Below, one piece after another: positions 15,914 to 26,308 of a stretch of DNA of 64,000 bases. Every line of letters starts with the position of its first letter. The first letter of the stretch is position 1. The notes beneath the pieces were generated by a model, which saw only the letters and a program-made list of their open reading frames with translations, was not told where the DNA came from and did no database searches. A program made the position numbers and the translations under genes. This stretch comes from Ramlibacter rhizophilus (GTDB lineage Bacteria > Pseudomonadota > Gammaproteobacteria > Burkholderiales > Burkholderiaceae_C). The stretch covers positions 248,001 to 312,000 of the forward strand of contig NZ_SMLL01000001.1 of the NCBI RefSeq assembly GCF_004681965.1, read 5' to 3'.

Positions 15914-16687
15914 TCAGATGACGTTGCGGGTCAGCCCGCCGTCGATGCAGATGTTCTGTCCGGTGATGTAGGCCGCCTGGGGCGAGGCGAGGAAGGCGCA
16001 GAGCGGTCCGAAATCGGCCGCGGTCCCCAGGCGCCCCACGGGAATGCTTTGCGCCATCTGCGCGCGCACCGCGTCCTCGCCGATCTGCTGCCTTTGCGCG
16101 CGGTCGCGGATCACGCGCTGCAGGGCGCCGGTGTCCATGAGGCCGGGCAGGATGCCGTTGACCGTGATGCCCTGGCCGGCCACCTCGCGGGCGATCGACC
16201 CCATGGCACCGGTCAGGCCCACGCGCACGCTGTTGGACAGCGCCATGTTCGGGTACAGCTCCTTCACGACGAAGGAAGTGATGTTGATGACGCGCCCGAA
16301 GCCCCGCGCGCGCATGGCGGGCAACCAGTGGCGCACCAGCTCCAGCGGCCCCAGGATGTTCTGCTCGTGCGCGCGCCGCCATTGCGCGGCGTCGGTCTCT
16401 TCGAAAGGCGCGGCCGGCGGTCCGCCCGCGTTGGTGACGATGATGTCCGGCGCGCCGATGGCGTCCACCGCGGCGACCAGCGCGCGCCGCTGCGCCTCGT
16501 CGCCCACGTCGCCGGGCACGAAGTGGCCGCTGGCCAGTTGGTCCGCTGCCGCTTGTCCGTGCGAGGCGTCTCGCCCGTTGACGATCACGCGCGCGCCGGC
16601 TTCGTCCAGCGCCTGCGCGCAGCCCCAGCCGAGTCCGCGCGTGCCGCCGAGCACCAGTGCCGTCCGTCCCTGCAGGTCGATGCGCAT
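15914..16687 (-). CDS. Short-chain dehydrogenase with non-canonical active site
   Basis: This encodes 257 aa. The nucleotide-binding motif is GGTRGLG (14-20) with NAGG at 86-89. The Ser of the triad is present in ITSF (about 138), but the YxxxK positions read Ser151 and Arg155 (SNSVR). This resembles the FabG-like SDR subgroup that lost the classical Tyr/Lys. The C-terminus ITGQNICIDGGLTRN is typical. It lies 10 bases after the crotonase stop and 44 bases before the binding-protein start. The substrate is presumably an acyl-CoA or aromatic intermediate of the same operon. Confidence 0.85.
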   Translation of the reverse strand: MRIDLQGRTALVLGGTRGLGWGCAQALDEAGARVIVNGRDASHGQAAADQLASGHFVPGDVGDEAQRRALVAAVDAIGAPDIIVTNAGGPPAAPFEETDAAQWRRAHEQNILGPLELVRHWLPAMRARGFGRVINITSFVVKELYPNMALSNSVRVGLTGAMGSIAREVAGQGITVNGILPGLMDTGALQRVIRDRAQRQQIGEDAVRAQMAQSIPVGRLGTAADFGPLCAFLASPQAAYITGQNICIDGGLTRNVI

Positions 16688-16697
16688 GGCGCGGCCC

Positions 16698-17525
16698 TCA
16701 GAAAGGACAACCCGGCTCGAAGCGCGGGGCGCGGCGCTCGCGCAGCGAGGCGACGCCTTCATAGACGTCGGGGCCGGAGAAGCCCATGAACTCGAGCGCG
16801 AGCGAGCTGTCGAAGCTCGGCCCGGCCAGGCGCAGCCAGTTGTTCAGGGCGTACTTGGTCCAGCGGATGGCGGTCTGCGAGCCCTGCGCCAGGCGCTGGG
16901 CGACCTCGAAGGCGCGGGGCACGAGATCGGCCTCGTCCACCGTGAGCGACACCAGGCCGATGCGCTCGGCTTCCTCGCCGGAGACGGCGTCGCACAGCAG
17001 CAGGTAGTACTTGGCCTTGGCCATGCCGCACAGGAGCGGCCACACGATGGCCGCATGGTCGCCGGCAGCCACGCCCAGGCGGGTGTGGCCGTCGATGATG
17101 CGCGCGGTTTTCGATGCGATGGAGATGTCGGCCAGCAGGCCCGCCACCAGCCCCGCGCCCACGGCCGGCCCGTGCATGGCCGACACGATGGGCTTGGAGC
17201 AGTTGATGACGCCATAGACCAGGTCGCGCGCCTCGCGCCAGACGCGGGCGCGCACGTTGAAGTCATTGGCCATGTCCTCGACCAGGCCCAGGTCGCCGCC
17301 GGCCGAGAAGCCCTTGCCCTCGCCGCGGATGATGGCCACGCGCACCTCGGGGTCGCGGTCGATGTCCTGCCAGATGGTGGACAGCTCGCGGTGCATGCGG
17401 TGGTCGGCGGTGGAGAGCTTGCCGTTGGGGCTCTGGTCGGCGCCCATGACGATCTCCAGGATGCCGTGGTCATGGCGGCGCAGCGCCAGGGCTTCGTAGT
17501 GCGCGTAGGGCGCGGCGTTCTGCAT
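16698..17525 (-). CDS. Crotonase-family enoyl-CoA hydratase/isomerase
   Basis: This encodes 275 aa. Crotonase segments are [26 protein letters not shown] and [18 protein letters not shown]. The first catalytic Glu position (GGGxE in hydratases) is Val and the second (xPE) is Gly, so classical hydration chemistry is not assured. This GAGL/GHTRLG pattern recurs in a crotonase subgroup of aerobic acyl-CoA catabolism. It starts 23 bases after the ligase stop. Confidence 0.87.
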   Translation of the reverse strand: MQNAAPYAHYEALALRRHDHGILEIVMGADQSPNGKLSTADHRMHRELSTIWQDIDRDPEVRVAIIRGEGKGFSAGGDLGLVEDMANDFNVRARVWREARDLVYGVINCSKPIVSAMHGPAVGAGLVAGLLADISIASKTARIIDGHTRLGVAAGDHAAIVWPLLCGMAKAKYYLLLCDAVSGEEAERIGLVSLTVDEADLVPRAFEVAQRLAQGSQTAIRWTKYALNNWLRLAGPSFDSSLALEFMGFSGPDVYEGVASLRERRAPRFEPGCPF

Positions 17526-17548
17526 GGTGTTCCTTTCAGTCCCGGGGA

Positions 17549-19093
17549 CTAGATCTTCTTGCGGCCTTCCCAGTACGGCTCCTTGAGCACGTTCTTCTGG
17601 ATCTTGCCGATGGGGGTCTTGGGAAAGCCGTCGACGAACTTCACCAGGCGCGGGCGCTTCAGGCGCGCCAGCTTGGCTTCGCACTGCGCGACGACCTCGG
17701 CTTCGCTCAGGGCCTGGCCCGGCTTGAGCTGCAGGTAGGCGGCCGGCACCTCCCCCCACTTGTCGTCGGGGATGCCGAAGACCGCGCACTCGGCCACCTG
17801 CGGCAGCTCGTACAGCACGTTCTCGATCTCCTTGGGATAGACGTTCTCGCCGCCCGAGATGAGCATGTCCTTGGCGCGGTCCACCAGCGTGAGGTAGCCG
17901 TCGGCGTCCATCACGCCGATGTCGCCCGACAGGCCCCAGCCGCCGCCCACGCGGAAGAAGCCGGTGGTCTGCTCGGGCTCGTCGTAGTAGGCCATCATGA
18001 GGTTGTCGCCGCGCGAGGCCACCTCGCCCAGCTCGCCGACGGCCGCGCGCGTGCCGTCGCTGCGCAGGACCGCCACGTCCACGTTGTAGGGCTGGCGGCC
18101 CACCTGGCCCAGCTTGGCGGGAAGGGCTGTGTGCGGCAGGGCGGCGATCACGCCCATCTCCGACTGGCCGTAGATCTGCGTGAGCCTCAGGCCCGGCAGG
18201 CGGCGCATCAGCTCCACCTGCACCCAGTCGGGCATGGGCGCACCCGCGAAGGACAGCTTGGTCCAGCTGGCCAGCGCCCGCGATTCGAGCTGCGGGTGGA
18301 TGGCCAACGCATTGGCCTGCGTGGGCACCATGAAGGCGGCGGTGATGCCTTCTTCCTCCACGGCGTCGAGGTAGGCGTCGGCCGACCAGGGCGTGACGAA
18401 CACCGAGGTGGCGCCGATCAGCACCGCCGGCTGGAACATGATGTTCAGCGCCGCGACGTGGAAAAGGGGCGTGACGATGCCCACCACGTCCTCGGCCGTG
18501 AGGTGCTCCTCCACCACCACGGTGTGCGCGGTGATGGCGCGGGCGCGGTGGTTCATCAGCACGCCCTTGGGCCGGCCGGTGGTGCCGCCGGTGTAGGTCA
18601 TGCAGAAGGCCTCGCGCTCGTCCAGTTGCACCGCGGGCGGCTCGGCACTGGCGGTTTCCAGGAAGGTCGCCAGGCTGGGCGCGTCCGCCGAGTCGCCGAT
18701 GCACAGGTAGTGCCGGATGCCCGGGCACTCGGCGCGGATGGCGGCGACCTTGTCCGCGAAGGCCGCGTCGAAGATCAGCACCTGCGTGCGCGACTTGTTC
18801 AGGACCCAGGCGAGTTCCTCCGGCGCGTACAGCACTGAGATGTTGTTCTGCAGCAGGCCGCTGCGCGCCACGCCGAAGAACACCGTGCCGTACTCGGGCA
18901 GGTTGCGCGAGAGCATGGAGACGGTGGCGCCCCGGGGCAGGCCCAGGGCCAGCAGCGCGTTGGCGAGGCGGTCGGCGTCGGCGTCGAGCTGGCGGTAGCT
19001 CACGCGGCGCACGCCGGCAGGCCCGCGGAACACGATGGCCGGCTTGTCCGGGAAGCGGGTGGCGGAGCGCCTGAGCATGTCGCCCGTGAGCAT
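17549..19093 (-). CDS. AMP-forming acyl-CoA synthetase (long-chain fatty acid/aromatic CoA ligase family)
   Basis: This encodes 514 aa, a full ANL-superfamily ligase. The P-loop [11 protein letters not shown] is at 167-177, the A5 motif IYGQSEMG, the A7/A8 hinge [20 protein letters not shown] and [11 protein letters not shown], and the catalytic Lys in [14 protein letters not shown] near the C-terminus. It activates a carboxylic acid to its CoA thioester via acyl-AMP. It is the first gene of the operon and is divergent from the IclR regulator, with palindromes in the 109-bp gap. IclR control plus a HAAT-type binding protein suggests an aromatic or phenylalkanoic substrate, but this is inference. 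Confidence 0.9.
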   Translation of the reverse strand: MLTGDMLRRSATRFPDKPAIVFRGPAGVRRVSYRQLDADADRLANALLALGLPRGATVSMLSRNLPEYGTVFFGVARSGLLQNNISVLYAPEELAWVLNKSRTQVLIFDAAFADKVAAIRAECPGIRHYLCIGDSADAPSLATFLETASAEPPAVQLDEREAFCMTYTGGTTGRPKGVLMNHRARAITAHTVVVEEHLTAEDVVGIVTPLFHVAALNIMFQPAVLIGATSVFVTPWSADAYLDAVEEEGITAAFMVPTQANALAIHPQLESRALASWTKLSFAGAPMPDWVQVELMRRLPGLRLTQIYGQSEMGVIAALPHTALPAKLGQVGRQPYNVDVAVLRSDGTRAAVGELGEVASRGDNLMMAYYDEPEQTTGFFRVGGGWGLSGDIGVMDADGYLTLVDRAKDMLISGGENVYPKEIENVLYELPQVAECAVFGIPDDKWGEVPAAYLQLKPGQALSEAEVVAQCEAKLARLKRPRLVKFVDGFPKTPIGKIQKNVLKEPYWEGRKKI

Positions 19094-19112
19094 GGTGTTT
19101 TTACGATTTGCA

Positions 19113-19133
19113 GAAATGATTTCCGCGAATCAT
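19113..19133. promoter_or_regulatory. Candidate IclR operator in a divergent promoter region
   Basis: GAAATGATTTC (19113-19123) is a perfect odd palindrome matching the core of the known IclR consensus (GAAAT-n-ATTTC). It overlaps a second dyad, ATGATT-N6-AATCAT (19116-19133). The site lies 20-40 bases upstream of the ligase start and 70-90 bases upstream of the regulator. The region is AT-rich for this genome. Confidence 0.55.
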
Positions 19134-19202
19134 AAAATCAGGCCCGTCGCCGCCCATTGGTGTCAACCCTCGGGCGGCCTTCACTTACAGTCGGGCACAT
19201 CC

Positions 19203-20051
19203 ATGCCAGTTGCCGATTCCGATGACGCAGAACGCACCCAGGCGGGCGTCCAGTCCCTGGAGAACGGGCTCGCGCTCGTGCTGGTGCTGGCGCACCACCG
19301 CCGGCCCATGAAGCTCACGGCGGTGGCCGAGCAGGCTGGCGTGTCGCCGGGCAAGGCGCACCGCTACCTGGTGAGCTTCATGCGCGCAGGCTTCGTCTCG
19401 CAGGACGAGGAGACGGGCCTCTACGGCATCGGCCCCGTGGCGCTGGAGTTCAGCCTGTCGTGCCTGGCCACGCTGGAGCCCATTTCGCTGGCCACGCGCG
19501 AGGCCGAGCGCCTGTGCGCGCAGACCGGGCACACCGTGGCCGTGGCCGTGTGGGGCAGCTTCGGCCCCACGGTGGTCCGCTGGGAGCAGCCCGCGCACCC
19601 GGTCATGGTCAACGTCGGCCTGGGTTCGGTCTTCCCCTTGTACCGCTCGGCCACTGGGCGCGTCTTCGCCGCCTTCATGCCCGAGGAGCTGGTGCGCGAG
19701 TACGCCGCCAAGGCCGGCCAGGAGGCCGACACCGAAGGCGACGAGGTGGAGACCATCGAGCAGGTGCGACGGCGCGGCATCGCCAGGGCGCAGGGCGACT
19801 TCATGCAGGGCATGAGCGCCTTCGCCGCGCCCGTCTTCGACCACCGCGGGCGGCTGGTGCTGAGCGTGACCATCCTGGGCTACCGCGGCAGCTTCGACCA
19901 CCGCTGGAGCGGGCCTGTCGTCGCAGCCCTGCGCGAATCGGCCGCGGGATTGTCGAAGGCGCTGGGCTACGAGGAAGCGGCGGCGCCGCAGGCGCCAGGC
20001 GAGGCGCCTGCGCCAGCACCAGTGCGCCGCGGGCGCAGGCGCGGCGCCTGA
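19203..20051 (+). CDS. IclR-family transcriptional regulator
   Basis: This encodes 282 aa from ATG 19203, giving the usual short lead before the helix-turn-helix. The winged helix spans about residues 15-80 (VQSLENGLALVLVLAHHRRP, KLTAVAEQAGVSPGKAHRYL). The IclR effector domain spans about 85-260 (LCAQTGHTVAVAVWGSFG, MSAFAAPVFDHRGRLVLSV). A Pro/Ala/Arg-rich tail ends RRGRRRGA. It is divergent from the ligase operon and probably controls it through the dyads at 19113-19133. Confidence 0.92.
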   Translation: MPVADSDDAERTQAGVQSLENGLALVLVLAHHRRPMKLTAVAEQAGVSPGKAHRYLVSFMRAGFVSQDEETGLYGIGPVALEFSLSCLATLEPISLATREAERLCAQTGHTVAVAVWGSFGPTVVRWEQPAHPVMVNVGLGSVFPLYRSATGRVFAAFMPEELVREYAAKAGQEADTEGDEVETIEQVRRRGIARAQGDFMQGMSAFAAPVFDHRGRLVLSVTILGYRGSFDHRWSGPVVAALRESAAGLSKALGYEEAAAPQAPGEAPAPAPVRRGRRRGA

Positions 20052-20057
20052 TCCGCC

Positions 20058-20080
20058 TGCCGGCGTCGGCGACGCCGGCA
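20058..20080 (+). terminator. Hairpin after the IclR gene
   Basis: A perfect ten-base stem TGCCGGCGTC/GACGCCGGCA with a GGC loop lies seven bases after the stop. There is no T-run. A second weaker hairpin, TGCCCGC/GCGGGCA, lies at 20109-20130. Confidence 0.45.
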
Positions 20081-20584
20081 CCCGAAACCTGAAACATCCA
20101 GTCCTTCATGCCCGCGGCTTCCTGCGGGCAAGGCGCCCGTGCGCGCGCCCGGCCGCCGTGCCGCCGTCCCCCCGGCGAGCCTGCCTCGGCTAGCACGAGA
20201 ACCGCGCGGCCCATCGCATGAAAAGCGTTTCTGGTGCTGGCGTCATCGGTGGCGCGTCTGTCTCATTGTCCTGTACAAAATGTTAAAGTCGCGTCCGTCT
20301 ATGCAGCCCACCCAGTCTCCGCGCCTAGCCTATATCCCCTCTGAAAATGAGCAAATAGCCTGCACTTCGGGGTTTGCCGCTGGCCCGGTGGGGGCCGGTG
20401 ATCTCGATGAAATTGACCTATTTGTCATAGACAAAACACTTGGCTTGACGCCCGACGCGGGTGCTTCGGTGTCCCTGCGCCCGCGACCCGGCCGTATCCG
20501 TCCTTCCTTGACCCGCCGGGCGCGGCGCGCGCCCGAGCGGACCGGCACACCCGGTAACGCTGCCGCCACGTCCACCCACCCTCA
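20081..20584. other. Gene-free stretch with an AT-rich promoter region
   Basis: No gene is supportable here; an open frame across it has no recognisable protein character. Base composition drops sharply to AT-rich between about 20265 and 20445. It holds a dyad TTTGTC-ATA-GACAAA at 20421-20435 and promoter-like strings (TTGTCC near 20266, TTAAAG near 20284). It probably drives the truncated chemoreceptor gene and perhaps the LOV kinase. Confidence 0.4.
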
Positions 20585-21250
20585 GTGAGCCTGCCCTTGT
20601 CCTTCACCCGCCTCAGCGTCGCCCACCGCCTGTATGCCAACTTCGGTGTCCTGGTCCTGCTGTTGCTCGGACTGACTGCCCTGTCGCTGGTCAAGGTCTC
20701 GACCATCCGCACGGCACTGACCGACAACAGCACCGAGCACTCCCAGATCCAGCGCTTCGCCATCAATTTCAGGGGATCCGCCCACGACCGCGCCATCGCC
20801 ATCCGCGACGTGGTCCTGGCGCCTGCCAGTGACGACCGCGCGAAGGAAGTGAGCACCATCGACCAGCTCGCGCGCTTTTATGCGCAGCCCGCCGCGCCCC
20901 TGGAAGCCATGATCGCCAAGTCCTCCGATGCGACCAGGCTGCGCGAGATGTACGGGGCCATCAAGGTCATCGAGGACCGGGCCGTCGATGCCACCCGCCG
21001 TGTCGCAGCGCTGGAGGCCGCCGGTGAGTCGGAGCGCGCTCAGAACGCTGCACTCGTCGAGGAAAGTGCCGCCGCGGCAGCGAGCCTGCGCGCCCAGGCG
21101 CAGGAACTGCTGGAATCGGTCTCCGCCTTCAAGCTGGCCGACCGCGAGACTGCGGACGCAGGCCTGTCGTTCGCGCACGCCGCGGCTGGCGCTGCGCGCG
21201 CGCAGCCGCTCCCGTCCGCGCGGCTGCAGTTGGTGGCGACACATGCTTGA
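20585..21250 (+). pseudogene. Methyl-accepting chemotaxis protein with large internal deletion
   Basis: This encodes 221 aa from GTG 20585. The N-terminal 150 residues look like an intact chemoreceptor front end: a membrane helix at about 16-38 and a four-helix-bundle (4HB) ligand domain (IQRFAINFRGSAHDRAIAIR). At about residue 152 the sequence jumps to NAALVEESAAAAASLRAQAQ, which is the very end of an MCP signalling domain. The second membrane helix, HAMP domain and nearly all of the cytoplasmic hairpin, including the CheA/CheW-binding tip, are missing. The frame is preserved across the join. It cannot signal as a normal receptor. It could be debris, or a membrane-tethered sensor fragment. 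Confidence 0.75.
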
Positions 21251-21281
21251 CCCAGGGGGTTTTCCCGCGCCAGGCCGCTTC

Positions 21282-22967
<1,686 letters not shown>

Positions 22968-23002
22968 GGCCCGGGCGGCGCGCCAGCGCCAGCGCCCGGG
23001 CC
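22968..23002 (+). terminator. Hairpin right after the LOV kinase gene
   Basis: GGCCCGGGC (22968-22976) pairs with GCCCGGGCC (22994-23002), beginning at the base after the stop codon. The loop is 17 bases and no T-run follows, so termination strength is uncertain. Confidence 0.4.
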
Positions 23003-23065
23003 GCGGACCTGCCGGCCACCAGATAATGCGATCCGCGCTGCACGTACGCGCGGATCGGGGTGAGC

Positions 23066-23206
23066 ATGGGCAAGGTCTTCGTGAACGTCGGACCCAGTCC
23101 GGATGGCTGCATGGCACCGGAAGGCATGGTCGCCAAGGGACCGTTCGCGGGCGCCGGTTCCTCCAGGTACCGGCGCGGGCGACAGGCGCGGCCGCTGTCC
23201 CTATGA
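23066..23206 (+). pseudogene. 5' fragment of a RibD-type dihydrofolate reductase-like gene
   Basis: From ATG 23066 the first 25 or so codons read MGKVFVNVGPSPDGCMAPEG, matching the start of DHFR/RibD C-terminal-domain proteins (normally xKVFVNVGLSLDGYMAPEG). The similarity then stops and the frame closes at a TGA that overlaps the LysR start (ATGA at 23203-23206). It is most likely a truncated remnant whose translation could still couple to lysR. Confidence 0.5.
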
Positions 23207-24126
23207 AGGCCCTCGACTCCCTGCGCATCTTCGTCGCCACGCAGCGCAAGGGCAGCCTCTCGGCCGCCGCCCGGGCCCTCAGCCTGTCGCCGGCCACCAT
23301 CTCGCGGCGCATCAGCGCGCTGGAGGAGGAGCTGGGCGTGCAGCTGGTGGACCGCACCAGCCGCAACCTGCGCATGACCGAGGCCGGCCAGGCTTTCCTG
23401 GTGCGGGCCGAGCAGGTGCTGGAGGCCATGGCCGAGGCGGAGCAGGCGGCCCGCCAGACGCGCCAGCGCCCGGAAGGACGGCTGCGCGTGCACTCGCGCA
23501 CCCAGATCGGGCTGCGGGTGGTCGCGCCGCTGCTGCCCGCCTTCGCGCGCAAGTACCCGGACATCCAGCTGGAGATGGAGCTGTCGGAGCAGCCGGTGAA
23601 CCTGGTGGAGCACGACTTCGACGTGGACATCCGGACCGGCGAATCCAACGACTCGGGTTTCGTGATCCGCCGTTTGCTGAGCAGCGACGAGGTGCTGGTC
23701 GCCAGCCCGGCGTTCGTGGCGGCGCATCCGCGCATCAAGCACCCGGCCGACCTGCTGCAGGTGCGCTGCCTGACCTACCGGCGCGACCGGGAGGCCACGA
23801 GCTGGAAGTACCTCGACGAAGGCGGCGAGCAGAAGGAGCTGCCGATCCAGGGGGCCCTCAGCTGCAACAACGGCGAGCTGCTGCGCCTGGCCGCCATGGG
23901 CGGCATGGGCGTCGCGCTGCTGTCGGCGCCCACCATCCAGTCCTGCCTGCAGGACGGCACGCTGGTGCGCCTGCTGCCCGAGTACCGCTTCGCGGTCCGA
24001 ACGTTCTCCAACGGCGTGTTCGCTGTGTTCCGGCAGAGCCGGTCGCTGCCGCTCAAGGTGCGCGCCTTCGTCGATTTCCTCGCCGACGAGCTGCGCGATC
24101 CGGCTGACCGTCCGTCGGGCGAATAG
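23203..24126 (+). CDS. LysR-family transcriptional regulator
   Basis: This encodes 307 aa from ATG 23203. A winged helix covers residues 1-60 (LRIFVATQRKGSLSAAARAL, then SPATISRRISALEEELG). The substrate-binding domain runs from about 90 to 295, with LEMELSEQPVNLVEHDFDVD. It resembles the CrgA-like LysR branch. It lies 159 bases upstream of, and on the same strand as, a Bug gene that it may activate. Operator candidates in that gap (T-N11-A type) are not distinctive. Confidence 0.9.
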   Translation: MKALDSLRIFVATQRKGSLSAAARALSLSPATISRRISALEEELGVQLVDRTSRNLRMTEAGQAFLVRAEQVLEAMAEAEQAARQTRQRPEGRLRVHSRTQIGLRVVAPLLPAFARKYPDIQLEMELSEQPVNLVEHDFDVDIRTGESNDSGFVIRRLLSSDEVLVASPAFVAAHPRIKHPADLLQVRCLTYRRDREATSWKYLDEGGEQKELPIQGALSCNNGELLRLAAMGGMGVALLSAPTIQSCLQDGTLVRLLPEYRFAVRTFSNGVFAVFRQSRSLPLKVRAFVDFLADELRDPADRPSGE

Positions 24127-24285
24127 CCGGGCCGCGTGCGGGCGCTGTAAACCAGCTTTGCACACCTTGCCGATCCGGCCGTCCACGCGGCCACTAGACT
24201 GGCCCCGCCAAGCCCTTGCCGGCTGCGTACCGGCGTATCCCGATTCCACATCCGTGCCCCGCCACAGGGGACCAAGGAGACAAAT

Positions 24286-25245
24286 GTGATTTCCCGCAGG
24301 CTCTTTTCCGGCGTGCTGTTCGGCCTCATGGCCACCCTGGGCACCGCCCAGGCCCAGCAGGCCACGCGCTTGATCGTTCCCTTCCCCGCCGGTGGCGGCA
24401 CCGACCAGTACGTGCGTCTGCTCGCCGCGGAGCTGACCAAGCGCGGCATGCAGACCGTGGTGGAGAACAAGCCGGGCGCCAGCGGCATCGTCGCCGCCGA
24501 CCACGTGGCGCGCTCGCGCCCCGACGGGCAGACCGTGCTGGTGTCCTCGCTGGGCACGCTGGCCAACAACACGGTGCTCTACGACAAGCTGCCCTACGAC
24601 CCGCGCAAGGACTTCGCCCCGGTCACGCAGATCGCCTACCAGCCGGCCATCATCGTCGGGCGCACCGACCTGCCGTACAAGAACATCAAGGAGATGGTGG
24701 AGTACGCCAAGAAGAACCCGGGCAAGATCAACCGCGGCTCGCCCGGCGCGGCCATCCTCACCAACCTGGCGCCCATGAGCTTCGAGAAGTCGCTGGGCAT
24801 CAGCACCACGCACATCCCCTTCAGCGGCGACGCGCCCGCGGTGCAGGCCCTCCTGGGCGGCAACATCGACATCCACGGCACCTCCATCACCGGATCGCTG
24901 CCGCACATCCGCAGCGGCAAGCTGCGCGTGCTGGGCGTGATGGACAGCAAGCGCATGCCGCAGGTGCCCGAGGCCCCCACCTTCAAGGAGCAGGGCTTCG
25001 ACCTGGAAGCCACCCTGTGGTATTCCCTCTCGGTGCCCGCGGGCACGCCCAAGGACAGCATCCAGAAGTTGAACAAGGCCGTGAACGAGGTGATCGCCGA
25101 CCCGGCCTTCGTGGAGCGGGCCCAGGCCATCGGCATGGAGCCGCGCGGCGGCACGCCGGAGGAACTGGATCAGTTCGTCAGGACGGAGGCGGACCGGTGG
25201 CTGCCGGTGTTGCAGAGTTTGAATCTGCCGAAGCAGGGGCAGTGA
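24286..25245 (+). CDS. Bug-family tripartite tricarboxylate transporter binding protein
   Basis: This encodes 319 aa from GTG 24286 behind AAGGAGA; an ATG two bases upstream is out of frame. A signal peptide covers residues 1-23 (ending GTAQAQ). The fold and hallmarks are of the TctC/Bug family: RLIVPFPAGGGTDQYVRL, NKPGASGIVAADHVARSRPD, and YDPRKDFAPVTQI. The ligand is probably a carboxylate. No membrane subunit gene is nearby. A LysR gene precedes it and a strong terminator follows. Part of its 3' region recurs in degraded form about 650 bp downstream. Confidence 0.92.
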   Translation: MISRRLFSGVLFGLMATLGTAQAQQATRLIVPFPAGGGTDQYVRLLAAELTKRGMQTVVENKPGASGIVAADHVARSRPDGQTVLVSSLGTLANNTVLYDKLPYDPRKDFAPVTQIAYQPAIIVGRTDLPYKNIKEMVEYAKKNPGKINRGSPGAAILTNLAPMSFEKSLGISTTHIPFSGDAPAVQALLGGNIDIHGTSITGSLPHIRSGKLRVLGVMDSKRMPQVPEAPTFKEQGFDLEATLWYSLSVPAGTPKDSIQKLNKAVNEVIADPAFVERAQAIGMEPRGGTPEELDQFVRTEADRWLPVLQSLNLPKQGQ

Positions 25246-25261
25246 GCGAGCTCGGATGAAG

Positions 25262-25291
25262 AAAGCGCCGCTTTTCGCGGCGCTTTTTTTT
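25262..25291 (+). terminator. Rho-independent terminator of the Bug gene
   Basis: AAAGCGCCGC pairs with GCGGCGCTTT around a TTTTC loop and runs into eight or more T residues (to 25291), 16 bases after the stop. It is the strongest terminator in this part of the window. Confidence 0.85.
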
Positions 25292-25319
25292 GCATTGGCG
25301 GGGACACGATGGGCGTCGC

Positions 25320-25673
25320 TCAATCGGCCGGTGGACCGCCACGCCGGAACGGACGGTCGCCCATCTCGAAGTCCAGCGTCAACGCCAGCAGCACGCGGAT
25401 CACGACGATCACGGCCAGCACCGCTGCACTCTCCAGGGTTTGGGTGAAGGTCACGGTCCGGATGATGTCCCCTGCGATCAGGAATTCCAGGCCGAGGATG
25501 AGCGAGCGGCCCAGGTTGGTCCGCAGTTCCTGGTAGGCCGGCACAAACCCTTGCGAAAGCAGCCGCGGCACTGAAGCGGCCAGTGCTGCGGTGAAGCCCA
25601 GGAGGATGACGGCCACACCCACGGCCTCGACCATGGAACCCACCACGCCGAAAGTCTGCTTGATCGTCTCCAC
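25320..25673 (-). CDS. DUF1622 family membrane protein
   Basis: This encodes 117 aa. It matches the DUF1622 family of small inner-membrane proteins. There are three hydrophobic segments at about 14-36, 60-72 and 80-98. The conserved pattern RTNLGRSLILGLEFLIAGDI is followed by a terminal acidic/Arg-rich tail. The function is unknown; relatives are often annotated simply as integral membrane proteins. It is convergent with the Bug gene. Confidence 0.82.
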   Translation of the reverse strand: METIKQTFGVVGSMVEAVGVAVILLGFTAALAASVPRLLSQGFVPAYQELRTNLGRSLILGLEFLIAGDIIRTVTFTQTLESAAVLAVIVVIRVLLALTLDFEMGDRPFRRGGPPAD

Positions 25674-25896
25674 GCGGTCACCTCAGGCTGAATGGGCAGG
25701 CGAATGAGCGGGCACGTCTGCATTGCGGACCGCAGGAGCGAACACGCGCACGGCTTCATCCGACGGCAACGAAGGAAAGGATGGCATCGAAGTCTTCTCC
25801 TTGACGTGGCTTCCACTCTAGGCGCAAGGACGCCTGTTGAGCCGCATGCTCACGCGCCAGCAGGGGAGCGGCTTTCACAGGCCACCTGCCCACCGC

Positions 25897-25996
25897 GGCA
25901 CCTCCATACCGGCTCGCTGCCCCACATCCGCAGCGGCGAGCTGTGCGTGTTGGGCGTGGTGGACGCCGAAGCAGGGCCAATGAGAGAGCCTGTGTA
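25897..25996 (+). pseudogene. Degenerate partial copy of the upstream Bug (tctC-like) gene
   Basis: Bases 25897-25970 closely match the stretch of the 24286 gene that encodes GTSITGSLPHIRSGKLRVLG, with one deleted base (CCATCACCGG becomes CCATACCGG). After GTGGTGGAC the match jumps to the 3' end of the gene (GAAGCAGGGCCAATGA against GAAGCAGGGGCAGTGA). The copy has therefore lost its 5' half and an internal segment, and has a frameshift. It is followed by a related terminator, so the duplicated unit included the transcription stop. Confidence 0.7.
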
Positions 25997-26003
25997 GAAG
26001 CAG

Positions 26004-26026
26004 CGCCGCTGATGCGGCGTTTTTTT
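26004..26026 (+). terminator. Rho-independent terminator (duplicated)
   Basis: CGCCGC (26004-26009) pairs with GCGGCG (26014-26019) around TGAT, followed by seven T. It is similar to the terminator at 25262-25291 and follows the degraded Bug-gene copy. Confidence 0.7.
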
Positions 26027-26308
26027 CCATCGCGCGGGTCGAGCCCGCAGATTCGATCGCTATTCAGACCGCATGTCGCAACCGAGTTGCTGGAATCCGA
26101 TGATGGATGCGCATCCATCGCTAGGGAGGGGCCAGGAGCAGCACCTGTCGTGCCACCAGAGTGGCGAAAGAAGCAGGGACGGGTCTAGACTTGTTGCATG
26201 ACCCTCGAACGTGCCGGGACACACCGCCGAATCGGGGCGCCAGATGGGTGCAGATCGGGAAGCCGACTCGCCGAGATTTGGCAGTGCCTGTTGGTCTAAG
26301 GAGTTGAA

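Larger units (their letters stand above)
25674..26308. other. Long gene-free stretch holding a decayed Bug-gene copy
   Basis: No intact gene is supportable in these 635 bases. The stretch contains the Bug-gene remnant (25897-25996) and its terminator (26004-26026), described separately. The remainder shows no recognisable coding signal until the ribosome site AAGGAG before 26309. Confidence 0.5.

Noticed and set aside
20139..20588. 149-codon plus-strand open frame before the chemoreceptor stub
   Set aside because: It crosses an AT-rich promoter-like region, has no ribosome site or family, and its composition changes abruptly along its length.
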